DNA of 64,000 bases. Origin: Tabrizicola sp. (GTDB lineage Bacteria > Pseudomonadota > Alphaproteobacteria > Rhodobacterales > Rhodobacteraceae). The stretch lies in contig NZ_JAEULO010000025.1 of the NCBI RefSeq assembly GCF_016793705.1, positions 50,168 to 114,167 on the forward strand, given 5' to 3'. Position 1 is the stretch's first letter; each line of letters starts with the position of its first letter. Shown here piece by piece: positions 51,025-60,346 of the stretch. The translations under genes were made by a program, and so were the position numbers. The notes under the pieces were generated by a model that was not told the DNA's origin, did not search any database, and was given only the letters and a program-made list of their open reading frames with translations.

Positions 51025-51851
51025 TTCGACACCCTCAGCATCCGGTCGAGAAGGATGGCCACCACCACGATGATGAAGCCCGATTCAAAGCCGAGCGCGG
51101 TGTTCACGCTGTTCAGCGCGCGCACCACCGGCACGCCAAGTCCGTTGGCCCCGACCAGGGCCGCGATGACGACCATCGAAAGCGACAGCATGATGGTCTG
51201 GTTCAGCCCCGCCATGATCTGCGGCATGGCCCAGGGCAGCTCCACTTTCCAGAGCCGCTGTTTCGGCGTCGCGCCAAAGGCGGTTGCGGCCTCAAGCAGC
51301 GCGTTGGGGGTGGAAGAGACGCCAAGATGCGTCAGCCGGATCGGGGCGGGCAGGACGAAGATCACCGTGGCGATCAGGCCCGGCACCATGCCGAGGCCGA
51401 AGAAGACGATGGCCGGGATCAGGTAGACGAAGGTCGGCAGGGTCTGCATCAGGTCGAGAATCGGGACGAGGGCCGTGTAAAGCCGGGGCCGGTGCGCGCA
51501 GGCGATGCCGATGGGCACGCCGATCCCCATGCAGACGACGCAGGCCGACAGGATCAGCGTCAGGCTTTCGGTGGTCTCCTCCCAGTAACCCTGGTTCAGG
51601 ATGAAGAGGAAGCCGAGCAGAACGCCGAGGCAGATCTTCCAGTTGCGCTGGAGATACCAGGTCAACGCCACGAAAAGCGCCACGACGACAAGGGGGTGGG
51701 GGGCCTGCAACAGCCACAGGATGCCCGCGATCATCGCGTCCATCACGGCGGAGATCGCGTCGAAGAGCGGCGAAAGGTTGTTCTTCATCCAGTCGAAGAT
51801 GGTCTTCGCCACCTTGCCGACCGGGATCTTGTGATCCGTCAGCCAGTCCAT
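51021..51851 (-). CDS. choW: Choline ABC transporter permease
   Basis: A 276-residue permease of the ProW/OpuAB type with about six membrane segments: LDLMQTLPTFVYLIPAIVFFGLGMVPGLIATVIFVLPAPIRLTHLG is the family signature and ALLEAATAFGATPKQRLWKVELP the EAA loop. It shares the quaternary-amine ABC operon with choX and choV. Confidence 0.95.
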   Translation of the reverse strand: MDWLTDHKIPVGKVAKTIFDWMKNNLSPLFDAISAVMDAMIAGILWLLQAPHPLVVVALFVALTWYLQRNWKICLGVLLGFLFILNQGYWEETTESLTLILSACVVCMGIGVPIGIACAHRPRLYTALVPILDLMQTLPTFVYLIPAIVFFGLGMVPGLIATVIFVLPAPIRLTHLGVSSTPNALLEAATAFGATPKQRLWKVELPWAMPQIMAGLNQTIMLSLSMVVIAALVGANGLGVPVVRALNSVNTALGFESGFIIVVVAILLDRMLRVSK

Positions 51852-51907
51852 TCCGTCCCCCCGGTTGAGACAAAGCGGCCCCGGGTTGGTTCCCGGGGCC
51901 TTGAGCC

Positions 51908-52837
51908 TTATTGCAGCGCGGCCTCGACCGCCGCCACGGCGTCGCCGCCGTCCTTGGTGGTCACCCCGTCAAGCCAGGCCTTCCAGACATCCGGGTTGGC
52001 GGCGAGCCAGGCCTTGGCGGCATCGCGCGGGTCTTCGCCGTCGTTGAGGATCGCGCCCATGATCTCGTTCTCCATCGGCAGCGAGAAGACAAGGTTCTGC
52101 AACAGCTTGCCCTGGTTCGGGCATTCCGCGACATAGCCCGCGCGGGTGTTGGTATCGACCACCGCGCCGCCGAAGTTCGGGCCGAAATAGTCATCGCCGC
52201 CGGTCAGGTAGGTCATCTTGAAATTGGCGTTCATCGGATGGGGTTCCCAGCCGAGGAAGACGATGGGCTGACCGGCATCCGACCGCTTCGCCACTTCCGC
52301 CAGCATCCCCTGTTCGGAGGATTCCACCACCTCGAACCCGTCAAGCCCGAAGGGACCCGAGGCGATCATGTCGAGGATCAGGCGGTTGCCGTCGTTGCCG
52401 GGCTCGATTCCGTAGATATGGCCTTCCAGCGCGTCCTTCTGGGCAGCGATGTCCTTGAAGTCCTTGATGCCAAGCGCCGCGCCGGCCTCGTTGGTGGCAA
52501 GGGTGTACTTGGCGCCTTCCAGGTTGGTGCGGACGGTTTCGACCTTGCCCGCATCGCGATGGGGGGCGAGGTCGGCCTCCATCGTCGGCATCCAGTTGCC
52601 AAGGAAGACGTCGACGTCGCCTTCGGCGAGGCCGGTATAGGTGACGGGGACGGAGAGCACCTTGGTCTCGGTCTCATACCCCAGCGCCTCGGCGACCAGC
52701 GTGGTCGCGGCGGTGGTGGCGGTGATGTCGGTCCAGCCGACGTCGGAGAAGATGATCTTGTCGCAGCCTTCGGCGAAGGCGGACCCGGCCAGCGCGAAGG
52801 TGACGGCGCTGGTCAGCAGGGTGGAACGGATGGTCAT
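51908..52837 (-). CDS. choX: Choline ABC transporter periplasmic binding protein
   Basis: A 309-residue OpuAC/ProX-type binding protein with signal peptide MTIRSTLLTSAVTFALAGSAFA. The segments FSDVGWTDITATTAATTLVAEALGYET and DVFLGNWMPTMEADL match ChoX, where aromatic residues cage the quaternary ammonium group (several conserved Trp/Tyr such as W in LGNWMP and FLGWEPHPMN). First gene of choXWV. It starts 25 bases from a BetI-like palindrome. Confidence 0.95.
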   Translation of the reverse strand: MTIRSTLLTSAVTFALAGSAFAEGCDKIIFSDVGWTDITATTAATTLVAEALGYETETKVLSVPVTYTGLAEGDVDVFLGNWMPTMEADLAPHRDAGKVETVRTNLEGAKYTLATNEAGAALGIKDFKDIAAQKDALEGHIYGIEPGNDGNRLILDMIASGPFGLDGFEVVESSEQGMLAEVAKRSDAGQPIVFLGWEPHPMNANFKMTYLTGGDDYFGPNFGGAVVDTNTRAGYVAECPNQGKLLQNLVFSLPMENEIMGAILNDGEDPRDAAKAWLAANPDVWKAWLDGVTTKDGGDAVAAVEAALQ

Positions 52838-52861
52838 GGCAGCTCCCCGGTGTTTTTGTTG

Positions 52862-52875
52862 ATTGACGAGTCAAT
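52862..52875. promoter_or_regulatory. BetI-type operator (ATTGAC-GA-GTCAAT) between choX and betI
   Basis: A perfect inverted repeat with 6-base arms and 2-base centre in the 86-base divergent gap; the extended form TTGATTGAC/GTCAATAAA resembles the known BetI operator. It is positioned to repress both choXWV and betI-betA until choline is present. Confidence 0.75.
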
Positions 52876-52923
52876 AAACTTCGCTCTTATTCGGTTTGGC
52901 AAGAGTTTTCTGGGGCCGCACCG

Positions 52924-53505
52924 ATGCCGAAGCTTGGAATGGAGCCTATCCGCAAGGCCGCGTTGGTGAAAGCCACCATCGTCGAGATCGGCAGGGCGGG
53001 GTCGCTGGATGTGACCGTGAGCCAGATCGCAAGGCGGGCGGGGATGTCGCCGGCGTTGGCGCATCACTATTTCGGGTCGAAGGAAGAGATGTTCCTGGCC
53101 GCGATGCGCCACATCATGACGCTGTATGGCGCGGAAGTGCGTGGCGCCTTGGCGGCGGCGGAGGGGCGCGAGGGGCGAATCCGGGCGATTCTGCGGGCCA
53201 GTTTCAGCCCCGGCAACTTCCGGCGCGAGGCGGTGGGGGCCTGGCTGAACTTCTGGGTGCTGGCGCAGACCGTGCCCGAGGCGAAGCGGCTGCTCGCGGT
53301 CTATCAGGGGCGGCTTCGGTCGAATCTGGTGTCGTCGTTGCGGCCCATTGCCGGGGCGCGGGCGGAGGGGATCGCCGAATCGCTGGGGGCGCTGATCGAC
53401 GGGCTGTACCTGCGCGAGGTGTTGAAATCGGGGCCCCCCGACGGGGCGGCGGCGGTGGCGCTGGCCTTGCGCCATCTGGAAGCCGAACTGGCGCGGGGGG
53501 CCTGA
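52924..53505 (+). CDS. betI: Choline-responsive TetR-family repressor
   Basis: A 193-residue TetR-type regulator: IRKAALVKATIVEIGRAGSLDVTVSQIARRAGMSPALAHHYFGSKEEMFLAAMRHIM is the BetI helix-turn-helix region and WLNFWVLAQTVPEAKRLLAVYQGRLRSNLVSSLRP is the BetI-specific ligand domain. It represses choline-to-betaine genes until choline binds. It precedes betA by three bases, with betB absent from the cluster. Confidence 0.95.
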   Translation: MPKLGMEPIRKAALVKATIVEIGRAGSLDVTVSQIARRAGMSPALAHHYFGSKEEMFLAAMRHIMTLYGAEVRGALAAAEGREGRIRAILRASFSPGNFRREAVGAWLNFWVLAQTVPEAKRLLAVYQGRLRSNLVSSLRPIAGARAEGIAESLGALIDGLYLREVLKSGPPDGAAAVALALRHLEAELARGA

Positions 53506-53508
53506 GCG

Positions 53509-55158
53509 ATGCACGCGGATTATGTGATCGTGGGCGCAGGGTCGGCGGGCTGCGCGATGGCTTACCGGCTGGCCGAGGCGGGCAAGCGGGTGACGGTGAT
53601 CGAACATGGCGGGTCGGACGCGGGGCCGTTCATCCAGATGCCGGGGGCGCTGAGTTACCCGATGAACATGGGGATCTACGACTGGGGTTTCGCCACGGAG
53701 CCGGAGCCGCATCTGGGCGGCCGGGTGCTGGCGACGCCGCGGGGCAAGGTGATCGGCGGGTCATCGAGCATCAACGGGATGGTCTATGTCCGCGGCCATG
53801 CGCGGGATTTCGACACCTGGGCCGAGATGGGGGCGGATGGCTGGTCCTATGCCGATGTTCTCCCGTATTTCAAGCGGATGGAGCAGTCGCATGGCGGGTC
53901 GGGGCCGGAGTTCCGGGGGACCGACGGCCCGCTGCATGTCAGCCGCGGGACGCGGGAGAACCCGCTCTTCGACGCCTTCATCGAGGCGGGGCGGCAGGCG
54001 GGATACCCGGTCACGCAGGATTACAACGGTCGCCAGCAGGAGGGGTTCGGTCCGTTCGAGGCGACGATCTACAAGGGACGGCGCTGGTCAGCGGCCAATG
54101 CCTATCTGAAGCCCGCGCTGGCGGGGGGGAACGTGCAGGTGGTGCGCGGCTTCGCCCGCCGGGTGGTGATGGAGGGCAAACGCGCGGTGGGGGTCGAGGT
54201 CGACACCCGCGCGGGGCGGCAGGTGATCAAGGCGGGGCGCGAGGTGGTGCTGGCGGCCTCGTCGATCAACTCGCCCAAGCTTCTGATGCTGTCGGGGATC
54301 GGGCCGGCTATGCATCTGCGCGAGCACGGGATCGAGGTGGTGGCGGACCGGCCCGGCGTGGGGGCGAACCTGCAGGACCACCTGGAAATCTACATGCAGT
54401 TCGCCGCCAGCCAGCCGATCACGCTGTTCAAATACTGGAATCTCTGGGGCAAGGCCTGGGTCGGGGCGCAGTGGCTGCTGACCGGGAAAGGTCCCGGCGC
54501 GTCGAACCAGTTCGAGGCCTGCGCCTTCATCCGGTCGAAGGCCGGGGTGGAATATCCGGATATCCAGTATCATTTCCTGCCCATCGCCGTGCGCTACGAC
54601 GGCAAGGCGGTGGCGGAAGGGCATGGCTTCCAGGCGCATGTCGGACCGATGCGGTCGAAGTCGCGCGGGTCGGTCACGCTGCGGTCGGGCAACCCCACCG
54701 ACGCGCCGGTGATCCGTTTCAACTACATGTCGCATCCCGAGGACTGGGAGGATTTCCGCAGCTGCATCCGCCTGACGCGGGAGATCTTCGGGCAGGAGGC
54801 GTTCAAGCCCTACCTGAAGGCCGAGTTGCAGCCCGGCCCGCGTTATCAGAACGACATCGAACTGGACGATTTCCTGCGCGAGCATGTCGAAAGCGCCTAT
54901 CATCCCTGTGGCACGGCGCGGATGGGCCGGGCCAGCGATCCGCTGGCGGTGGTCGATCCGGAATGCCGGGTGATCGGGGTAGAGGGACTGCGGGTTGCCG
55001 ACAGCTCGATCTTCCCGCAGGTGACGAACGGCAACCTGAACAGTCCGTCGATCATGACCGGCGAGAAGGCGGCGGACCATATCCTGGGCCGCACGCCGCT
55101 TCCGGCCTCGAATCTTGAGCCCTGGATCAACCCGAACTGGCGCACGGCGCAGCGGTAG
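53509..55158 (+). CDS. betA: Choline dehydrogenase
   Basis: A 549-residue GMC oxidoreductase. The FAD motif is [20 protein letters not shown] at residues 3-22, [20 protein letters not shown] is the GMC signature 1, and [19 protein letters not shown] signature 2. The catalytic His region is [13 protein letters not shown] and the C-terminal [21 protein letters not shown] closes the site. It oxidises choline to betaine aldehyde (and further) at the membrane. Expected partner betB is not adjacent. Confidence 0.96.
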   Translation: MHADYVIVGAGSAGCAMAYRLAEAGKRVTVIEHGGSDAGPFIQMPGALSYPMNMGIYDWGFATEPEPHLGGRVLATPRGKVIGGSSSINGMVYVRGHARDFDTWAEMGADGWSYADVLPYFKRMEQSHGGSGPEFRGTDGPLHVSRGTRENPLFDAFIEAGRQAGYPVTQDYNGRQQEGFGPFEATIYKGRRWSAANAYLKPALAGGNVQVVRGFARRVVMEGKRAVGVEVDTRAGRQVIKAGREVVLAASSINSPKLLMLSGIGPAMHLREHGIEVVADRPGVGANLQDHLEIYMQFAASQPITLFKYWNLWGKAWVGAQWLLTGKGPGASNQFEACAFIRSKAGVEYPDIQYHFLPIAVRYDGKAVAEGHGFQAHVGPMRSKSRGSVTLRSGNPTDAPVIRFNYMSHPEDWEDFRSCIRLTREIFGQEAFKPYLKAELQPGPRYQNDIELDDFLREHVESAYHPCGTARMGRASDPLAVVDPECRVIGVEGLRVADSSIFPQVTNGNLNSPSIMTGEKAADHILGRTPLPASNLEPWINPNWRTAQR

Positions 55159-55180
55159 GCCCTGGCCGGAAGCGGATTTC

Positions 55181-55196
55181 GATCAAGCGCTTGATC
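55181..55196. other. 16-bp perfect palindrome GATCAAGCGCTTGATC after betA
   Basis: Lies 22 bases after the betA stop and 65 before the DUF465 gene. As RNA it would give a 6-bp stem with a GCGC loop; without a T-tract it is more likely an operator or weak terminator. Confidence 0.35.
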
Positions 55197-55260
55197 AGGG
55201 TCAAGGCCCCGGTCGGGCGAAGCCTCTAGACCGTGCGGGACAGTCAAGAAGGAGACAGGC

Positions 55261-55497
55261 ATGTCGAACACCCCGCACACGCTGCACGACGAATTCCCGG
55301 CGGAAGCGCAGAAGATTACCGCTTTGAAAGGGTCGGACGCACATTTCGCCAGGCTTCTTGTCGAGTATGACGCGGTGAACGACAAGGTGCACCGGTCCGA
55401 GACGCGGGTGGACCTTCTGACCGAGGAAGAGGAAGAGCACCTGCGCAAGCAGCGGTCGCGGCTGAAGGACCAGATCGCGTCGGCGCTGCGGAAATAG
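55261..55497 (+). CDS. DUF465 (YdcH) family small protein
   Basis: A 78-residue helical protein: LHDEFPAEAQKITALKGSDAHFARLLVEYDAVNDKVHRSETRVDLLTEEEEEHLRKQRSRLKDQIASAL. It matches the YdcH/DUF465 family, predicted antiparallel coiled coil, of unknown function. AAGGAGACAGGC gives a strong ribosome-binding site. It is followed directly by a long palindromic element. Confidence 0.9.
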   Translation: MSNTPHTLHDEFPAEAQKITALKGSDAHFARLLVEYDAVNDKVHRSETRVDLLTEEEEEHLRKQRSRLKDQIASALRK

Positions 55498-55499
55498 GC

Positions 55500-55565
55500 G
55501 GCTCGTCGTGCGCCTTCGGCTTCTCCTCGCGGGTGTTCCCGAGGAGGACCGAAGGGGACGACGAG
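55500..55565. repeat. 31-bp dispersed repeat, copy 2, within a long hairpin
   Basis: 55500-55530 is identical to 2955-2985. Here it forms one half of a long imperfect hairpin: CTCGTCGT (55502) with ACGACGAG (55565 end), CCTTCGG with CCGAAGG, and CTCCTCG with CGAGGAG, loop of 10 bases. It lies between convergent genes and probably acts as a bidirectional terminator. Confidence 0.75.
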
Positions 55566-55567
55566 GG

Positions 55568-56962
55568 TCAGCCGATCTCGTAGGGCAGCACGTCGCGGGC
55601 GTTGGGGTTGATCCTCAGACGCCCCTCCAGCGGCGGGACCGAGCGCTGGTGGCAATTCACCCGCTCGCAGATCCGGCAGGAAATGCCGATGGGCTCGAAC
55701 CGGCCTTTCAGGTCGAGCCCGTCGGAATAGACCATCTGCGCGGCGTGCTGCACCTCGCAGCCCAGGCCGATGGCATAGCGGCGGACGGGGGCGAGGAAGG
55801 CCCCGGCGGGTTTCGACACATCGCGGGCGAGGCAGAGATAGCGCACGCCGTCCGGGGTTTCGCAGAGCTGTCGCAGGAATTGCCCTGGGGTTTCAAAGGC
55901 CTGATGGACGTTCCACAAGGGGCAGGCGCCGCCGAAGCGGGCGAATTGCAGGCGGGTGGAGGAGTGGCGCTTGGTGATCGTGCCCGCTTGATCGACGCGG
56001 ACGAAGAAGAAGGGGATGCCCTTGGCGCCGGGCCTTTGCATCGTGGACAGCCGGTGGCCGACCTGCTCGATGCTGGCGCCGAAGATGTCGGCCAGGCGTT
56101 CGAGGTCGTGGCGCACTTCTTGCGCGGTGGTCAGGAAGGCGCGGTAGGGCAGCAGGGCCGCCCCGGCGAAATAATTGGCGAGGCCGATCTTGGCGATATC
56201 GCGCGCCTCGGGCGTGGAAAACCGCGCCAGGTCGAGGGTGGCTTCGAGCAGGTCGTTCTGGGTCAGGAGCGCGACCTGGTGGAGAAGCTGGAAGCGCTGG
56301 GACGGGCCGGAAGCGCGGGCGGAGATGTCGAGCCGCCGCGCGACGGGATCGTAGTGGCGCAAGGGCGCAGTGCTGGAATAGTGCAGGCTGATGCCGGCCC
56401 GTTTCAACAGGTCCTGCGCCAGCGTCTCGATCGGTTTGCCGCTGGTTGCCGAGGTGGCGAAATGCTCGGCGGCGCGGTCGATCGCGTCGAGATAGTTGTC
56501 GCAATAGTGGAAGAAGTCGCGCACCTCCTCCCAGGCCGAGGGGCGGAGGGCGGCATCCTCGCGTCCCAGCGCCTCGTCGAGCGAGGCGAGGCGTTCATGG
56601 GTCTGGCGATAGGCGCGGTGCAGGTCGAGGAAGGCGCGGGCAAGAGCGGGCGCATTCGAGGCGGCAAGGCGCAGGTCGGCGAGCGGCGGCGTGGCGGTGG
56701 TGAAGACCGGATCGGCCAGCGCCTCGCGCATGTCGGTGACGAGGCGCTCGCTTTCGCCCACGGTCAGTTCGGTGACGTCGAGGCCGAATTCCTGCGCCAG
56801 CGCCAGCACGACCGCCGCCGAGACGGGCCGGTGGTTGTTCTCCATCTGGTTCAGGTAGGGCAGCGAGACCGAGAGCTTGTCGGCGAAGGCCTTCTGGGTC
56901 AGCGCCAGCCGGCCGCGGATTTCCCGCAGCTTGACCCCGGCATAGAGTTTCTGGGTGGCCAT
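55568..56962 (-). CDS. pccR: Short-chain acyl-CoA regulator (ScfR family), PccR-like
   Basis: A 464-residue regulator with an N-terminal XRE helix-turn-helix (LREIRGRLALTQKAFADKLSVSLPYLNQMENNHRPVSA) and a long acyl-CoA-sensing region with a DUF955/IrrE-like part, ending in the Cys-rich C-terminal domain (GISCRICERVNCHQRSVPPL). This is the ScfR/RamB architecture. In Rhodobacter sphaeroides PccR activates propionyl-CoA carboxylase; here pccB and pccA are close by. Two TTTGCAAA boxes lie just upstream of its own start, consistent with autoregulation. Confidence 0.92.
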   Translation of the reverse strand: MATQKLYAGVKLREIRGRLALTQKAFADKLSVSLPYLNQMENNHRPVSAAVVLALAQEFGLDVTELTVGESERLVTDMREALADPVFTTATPPLADLRLAASNAPALARAFLDLHRAYRQTHERLASLDEALGREDAALRPSAWEEVRDFFHYCDNYLDAIDRAAEHFATSATSGKPIETLAQDLLKRAGISLHYSSTAPLRHYDPVARRLDISARASGPSQRFQLLHQVALLTQNDLLEATLDLARFSTPEARDIAKIGLANYFAGAALLPYRAFLTTAQEVRHDLERLADIFGASIEQVGHRLSTMQRPGAKGIPFFFVRVDQAGTITKRHSSTRLQFARFGGACPLWNVHQAFETPGQFLRQLCETPDGVRYLCLARDVSKPAGAFLAPVRRYAIGLGCEVQHAAQMVYSDGLDLKGRFEPIGISCRICERVNCHQRSVPPLEGRLRINPNARDVLPYEIG

Positions 56963-56974
56963 GTCCGCTCCCTG

Positions 56975-57002
56975 TTTGCAAAGCTATGCGGCGCTTTGCA
57001 AA
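56975..57002. promoter_or_regulatory. Paired TTTGCAAA boxes upstream of pccR (autoregulatory)
   Basis: Exact TTTGCAAA at 56975-56982 and 56995-57002, spaced 20 bp centre to centre (two helical turns), starting 13 bases before the pccR start. ScfR-family proteins recognise TTTGCAAA-type palindromes. Confidence 0.75.
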
Positions 57003-57021
57003 GCGGCGTCAATCGCTTTGG

Positions 57022-58230
57022 TCAGGCGACACCGATCTGGCGGGCACGGCGGATGACGAAAACGATCGCGATGACCGAGGCAACCGAAGACGCGAGCATC
57101 AGGAGGATCAGCGGGATCTCGGTTGAGCCGGGGCCGAGGAGGACGCCCGCGAGGGCCGCAAGCGCCGCGCCGCCGCCGATCAGGATTGCTCCGCCCAGAC
57201 CCGAGGCGGTGCCCGCAAGATCGGGGCGCACCGACAGCATCCCGGCGTTGGCGTTTGGAAGGCAGATGCCGTTGCCGAGACCCATGAAAATGGTGAGCCC
57301 GAAGAAGACGGTCGGGCCGGAGAGGCCGAGAGCCGTGAGAAGCGCGAGAAGCGCCATGCCGACGGTGGTTACGATGCAACCGATCAGGATCATCCGGTTC
57401 ATGCCGATGCGGACTGAATAGCGACCGGCAAGGAAGTTGCCCGCGGCGTAGCCGATGGCTGTCAGGGCGAAGAGCGCGCCGACATGGGTGGAGGAGAGGC
57501 CGAAGATCTTGTCGCCAACGTAAGGCGCTCCGCCGAGATAGGCGAAGAAACAGCCGGAAGCGAAGGCCGCCGCCAGCGTATAGCCCCAGAACCGGCGCGA
57601 GGCGAAGAGGGCGGGGTAGGTGCGGACCTGATCGGCAAGGGTGACGCGGCGGAGGGTGGCGGTCTCGCCAAGGTCGGCCCAGACGAGGGCGAGGGTGATG
57701 GCGCCGAGGATCAAAAGGAGGGCGAAGTTGGCCTTCCAGCCATAGAGGTCGTCCAGCACCCCGCCGATGACGGGGCCGATCATCGGGACAAGGCTCATCC
57801 CCATGGTGACATAGCCGATCATGCTGGCAGCCCGTTCGTCGGCGACCATGTCGCGGACGACGGCGCGGGACAGGACCATCCCGGCGGCGATCACCGCCTG
57901 GGCCATGCGGAAGATCAGGAACCAGGTGGCGGTGGGCGCGAGGAGGGTGCCGATGGTGGCGAGGAGGAAGAGGAGCATCGAGCCGAGCAGCACCTTGCGG
58001 CGACCGTACCGGTCGGAGATCGGGCCAATGACGATCTGGAGGGCGGCAGAAAGCGCGAGGTAGAGCGCCACCGATTGCTGCATGACGCCATAGGGGACGC
58101 CGTAGTAGGTCGCCATGCCGGGGAGGGACGGCAGGAAGATGTTCATGGTCAGGGCCGAGAGCCCCGCCATCAGGATCAGGGTGAAGATCTTCGGCGGCGT
58201 GGTCCGGTCGAGAAAGCGGGGCTCTTGCAT
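57022..58230 (-). CDS. Bcr/CflA-family MFS multidrug efflux transporter
   Basis: A 402-residue major facilitator with 12 transmembrane segments. SDRYGRRKVLLGSM is the MFS motif A, RMAQAVIAAGMVLSRAVVRDM and GPVIGGVLDD are the drug:H+ antiporter (Bcr/CflA) motifs. The substrate is unknown. It is located between pccR and a DUF486 protein but is not obviously tied to propionate metabolism. Confidence 0.92.
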   Translation of the reverse strand: MQEPRFLDRTTPPKIFTLILMAGLSALTMNIFLPSLPGMATYYGVPYGVMQQSVALYLALSAALQIVIGPISDRYGRRKVLLGSMLLFLLATIGTLLAPTATWFLIFRMAQAVIAAGMVLSRAVVRDMVADERAASMIGYVTMGMSLVPMIGPVIGGVLDDLYGWKANFALLLILGAITLALVWADLGETATLRRVTLADQVRTYPALFASRRFWGYTLAAAFASGCFFAYLGGAPYVGDKIFGLSSTHVGALFALTAIGYAAGNFLAGRYSVRIGMNRMILIGCIVTTVGMALLALLTALGLSGPTVFFGLTIFMGLGNGICLPNANAGMLSVRPDLAGTASGLGGAILIGGGAALAALAGVLLGPGSTEIPLILLMLASSVASVIAIVFVIRRARQIGVA

Positions 58231-58278
58231 CCGGACAGGGCTACGCGCGGGGTGGGGCGTTGTCCAGAGCAGAGGGAG

Positions 58279-58632
58279 TCAGGCCCATTTGTGGAAGATG
58301 AAGAAGGCCCCCACGGCGATGAAGCCGAAGCCGACCAGGTGGTTCCAGGACAGCGGCTCCTTCAGGTAGAGGACCGAGAAGACCGCGAAGACCGACAGAG
58401 TGATGACTTCCTGGATCGTCTTCAGCTCGGCTGCATTGAAATACCCGTGGCCGATGCGGTTGGCGGGGACCTGGAGCAGGTATTCGAAGAAGGCGATGCC
58501 CCAGCTGACCAGCACCACGGTGACCAGCGCGACCGACTTGTATTTCAGATGCCCGTACCAGGCGAAGGTCATGAAGATGTTCGAGGCCAAGAGGAGGCCG
58601 ATCGTGATGACGGGGATCGGAAGGCTGGGCAT
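58279..58632 (-). CDS. DMT-family small membrane protein (DUF486)
   Basis: A 117-residue protein with four membrane segments: LLLASNIFMTFAWYGHLK, VALVTVVLVSWGIAFFEYLLQVPANRIGH, FNAAELKTIQEVITLSVFAVFSVLYLKEPLSWNHLVGFGFIAVGAFFIF. This matches the DUF486 four-TM DMT relatives. Function unknown. It diverges from pccB, about 180 bases away. Confidence 0.88.
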   Translation of the reverse strand: MPSLPIPVITIGLLLASNIFMTFAWYGHLKYKSVALVTVVLVSWGIAFFEYLLQVPANRIGHGYFNAAELKTIQEVITLSVFAVFSVLYLKEPLSWNHLVGFGFIAVGAFFIFHKWA

Positions 58633-58691
58633 GATGACCTCGGGTTCGCGGACCGCCGAGGCATACCGCGGCGCAGGGTCGCCTCCAATGC

Positions 58692-58739
58692 TTTGCGATT
58701 TCGCAATTTGAAAGAGGTGTTTTCGAACAGGTTTGCAAA
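58692..58739 (+). promoter_or_regulatory. PccR-type boxes upstream of pccB
   Basis: An exact TTTGCAAA at 58732-58739 and a related palindrome TTGCGA-TT-TCGCAA at 58693-58706, about 73 and 106 bases before the pccB ATG. The core octamer is identical to the pair upstream of pccR. Confidence 0.7.
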
Positions 58740-58811
58740 TTTTCTCATTCGTGCTTCTCGCGCCCGTGGTGTTCGCCTAGATTGTCGGCGCCATCAGCCG
58801 GGGAGGGCGGG

Positions 58812-60344
58812 ATGAAGGACATTCTCGAAGAGCTTGAGACACGTCGTGGTGCGGCCCGCGCGGGGGGCGGAGAGCGCCGGGTCGAGGCGCAACATGCCAA
58901 GGGCAAGCTGACCGCGCGCGAGCGGATCGAGCTTCTGCTGGATGAGGGGTCCTTCGAAGAGTTCGACATGTTCGTCGCGCACCGCTGCACCGATTTCGGG
59001 ATGGAGAAGGACCGCCCGGCAGGCGATGGCGTGGTGACGGGCTGGGGCACGGTCAATGGCCGGATGGTCTATGTCTTCAGCCAGGATTTCACCGTCTTCG
59101 GCGGGTCGCTGTCGGAAACCCATGCGCAGAAGATCTGCAAGATCATGGACATGGCCTTGCAGAACGGTGCCCCGGTGATCGGGATCAACGATTCCGGCGG
59201 GGCGCGGATCCAGGAAGGCGTCGCCTCGCTGGCCGGCTATGCCGAGGTGTTCCAACGCAACATCATGGCCTCGGGCGTGGTGCCGCAGATTTCCCTGATC
59301 ATGGGCCCCTGCGCGGGGGGCGCGGTCTATTCCCCGGCGATGACCGACTTCATCTTCATGGTGAAGGACACCTCCTACATGTTCGTGACCGGCCCGGATG
59401 TGGTGAAGACGGTGACGAACGAACAGGTCACGGCGGAGGAGCTGGGCGGGGCCTCGACCCATACCCGGAAGTCCTCGGTCGCGGATGGCGCCTATGAGAA
59501 CGACGTCGAGGCGCTCGCCGAGACCCGGCGGCTGATCGATTTCCTGCCGAAATCCAACCGCGAGAAGGCGCCGGTGCGGCCGTTCTTCGATGCGCCCGAC
59601 CGGCTGGAACCAAGCCTCGACACGCTGATCCCCGACAACCCGAACCAGCCCTACGATATGAAGGAGCTGATCGCCAAGGTCGCGGACGAGGGCGACTTTT
59701 TCGAGATCCAGCGCGATTTCGCGGGCAATATCATCACCGGCTTCATCCGGATCGAGGGGCAGTCGGTTGGCGTGGTGGCGAACCAGCCGATGGTGCTGGC
59801 CGGATGCCTGGACATCGACGCCAGCCGCAAGGCCGCGCGCTTCGTCCGCTTCTGCGATGCGTTCGAAATCCCGATCCTGACCTTCGTCGACGTGCCGGGT
59901 TTCCTGCCGGGGACGAGCCAGGAATACGGCGGGGTCATCAAGCACGGCGCGAAGCTGCTCTTCGCCTATGGCGAGGCGACGGTGCCCAAGGTCACGGTGA
60001 TCACCCGCAAGGCCTATGGCGGGGCCTATGACGTGATGGCGTCGAAGCATCTGCGGGGGGATTTCAACTATGCCTGGCCCACGGCAGAGATCGCGGTGAT
60101 GGGCGCCAAGGGCGCGGTCGAGATCCTGTATCGCAGCGAGTTGGCCGACCGCGACCGGATCGCCGGGCGGGTGAAGGATTACGAGGACCGCTTCGCCAAC
60201 CCCTTCGTAGCGGCCGAGAAGGGCTTCATCGACGAGGTGATCATGCCGCATTCGACCCGCCGCCGCGTGGCGCGGGCCTTTGCCGCTCTCAGGGGGAAGA
60301 AGTTGGCGAACCCCTGGAAGAAGCACGACAACATTCCGCTCTGA
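58812..60344 (+). CDS. pccB: Propionyl-CoA carboxylase beta subunit (carboxyltransferase)
   Basis: A 510-residue carboxyltransferase. [47 protein letters not shown] is the N-terminal signature; [23 protein letters not shown] and [20 protein letters not shown] form the acyl-CoA site; [52 protein letters not shown] the carboxybiotin site; it ends in KKHDNIPL, typical of PccB. With PccA it makes methylmalonyl-CoA from propionyl-CoA. The ATG at 58812 has GGGGAGGGCGGG upstream. Confidence 0.96.
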   Translation: MKDILEELETRRGAARAGGGERRVEAQHAKGKLTARERIELLLDEGSFEEFDMFVAHRCTDFGMEKDRPAGDGVVTGWGTVNGRMVYVFSQDFTVFGGSLSETHAQKICKIMDMALQNGAPVIGINDSGGARIQEGVASLAGYAEVFQRNIMASGVVPQISLIMGPCAGGAVYSPAMTDFIFMVKDTSYMFVTGPDVVKTVTNEQVTAEELGGASTHTRKSSVADGAYENDVEALAETRRLIDFLPKSNREKAPVRPFFDAPDRLEPSLDTLIPDNPNQPYDMKELIAKVADEGDFFEIQRDFAGNIITGFIRIEGQSVGVVANQPMVLAGCLDIDASRKAARFVRFCDAFEIPILTFVDVPGFLPGTSQEYGGVIKHGAKLLFAYGEATVPKVTVITRKAYGGAYDVMASKHLRGDFNYAWPTAEIAVMGAKGAVEILYRSELADRDRIAGRVKDYEDRFANPFVAAEKGFIDEVIMPHSTRRRVARAFAALRGKKLANPWKKHDNIPL

Positions 60345-60346
60345 CC

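Noticed and set aside
49747-51426. Open frame starting right after topA (MSTVDISGVSNG...)
   Set aside because: Most of it is antisense to choV and choW. Only the first 60 codons lie in the gap and they have no support.
55508-57421. 637-codon plus-strand open frame over pccR
   Set aside because: Antisense to pccR and the efflux gene, whose products have clear domains.
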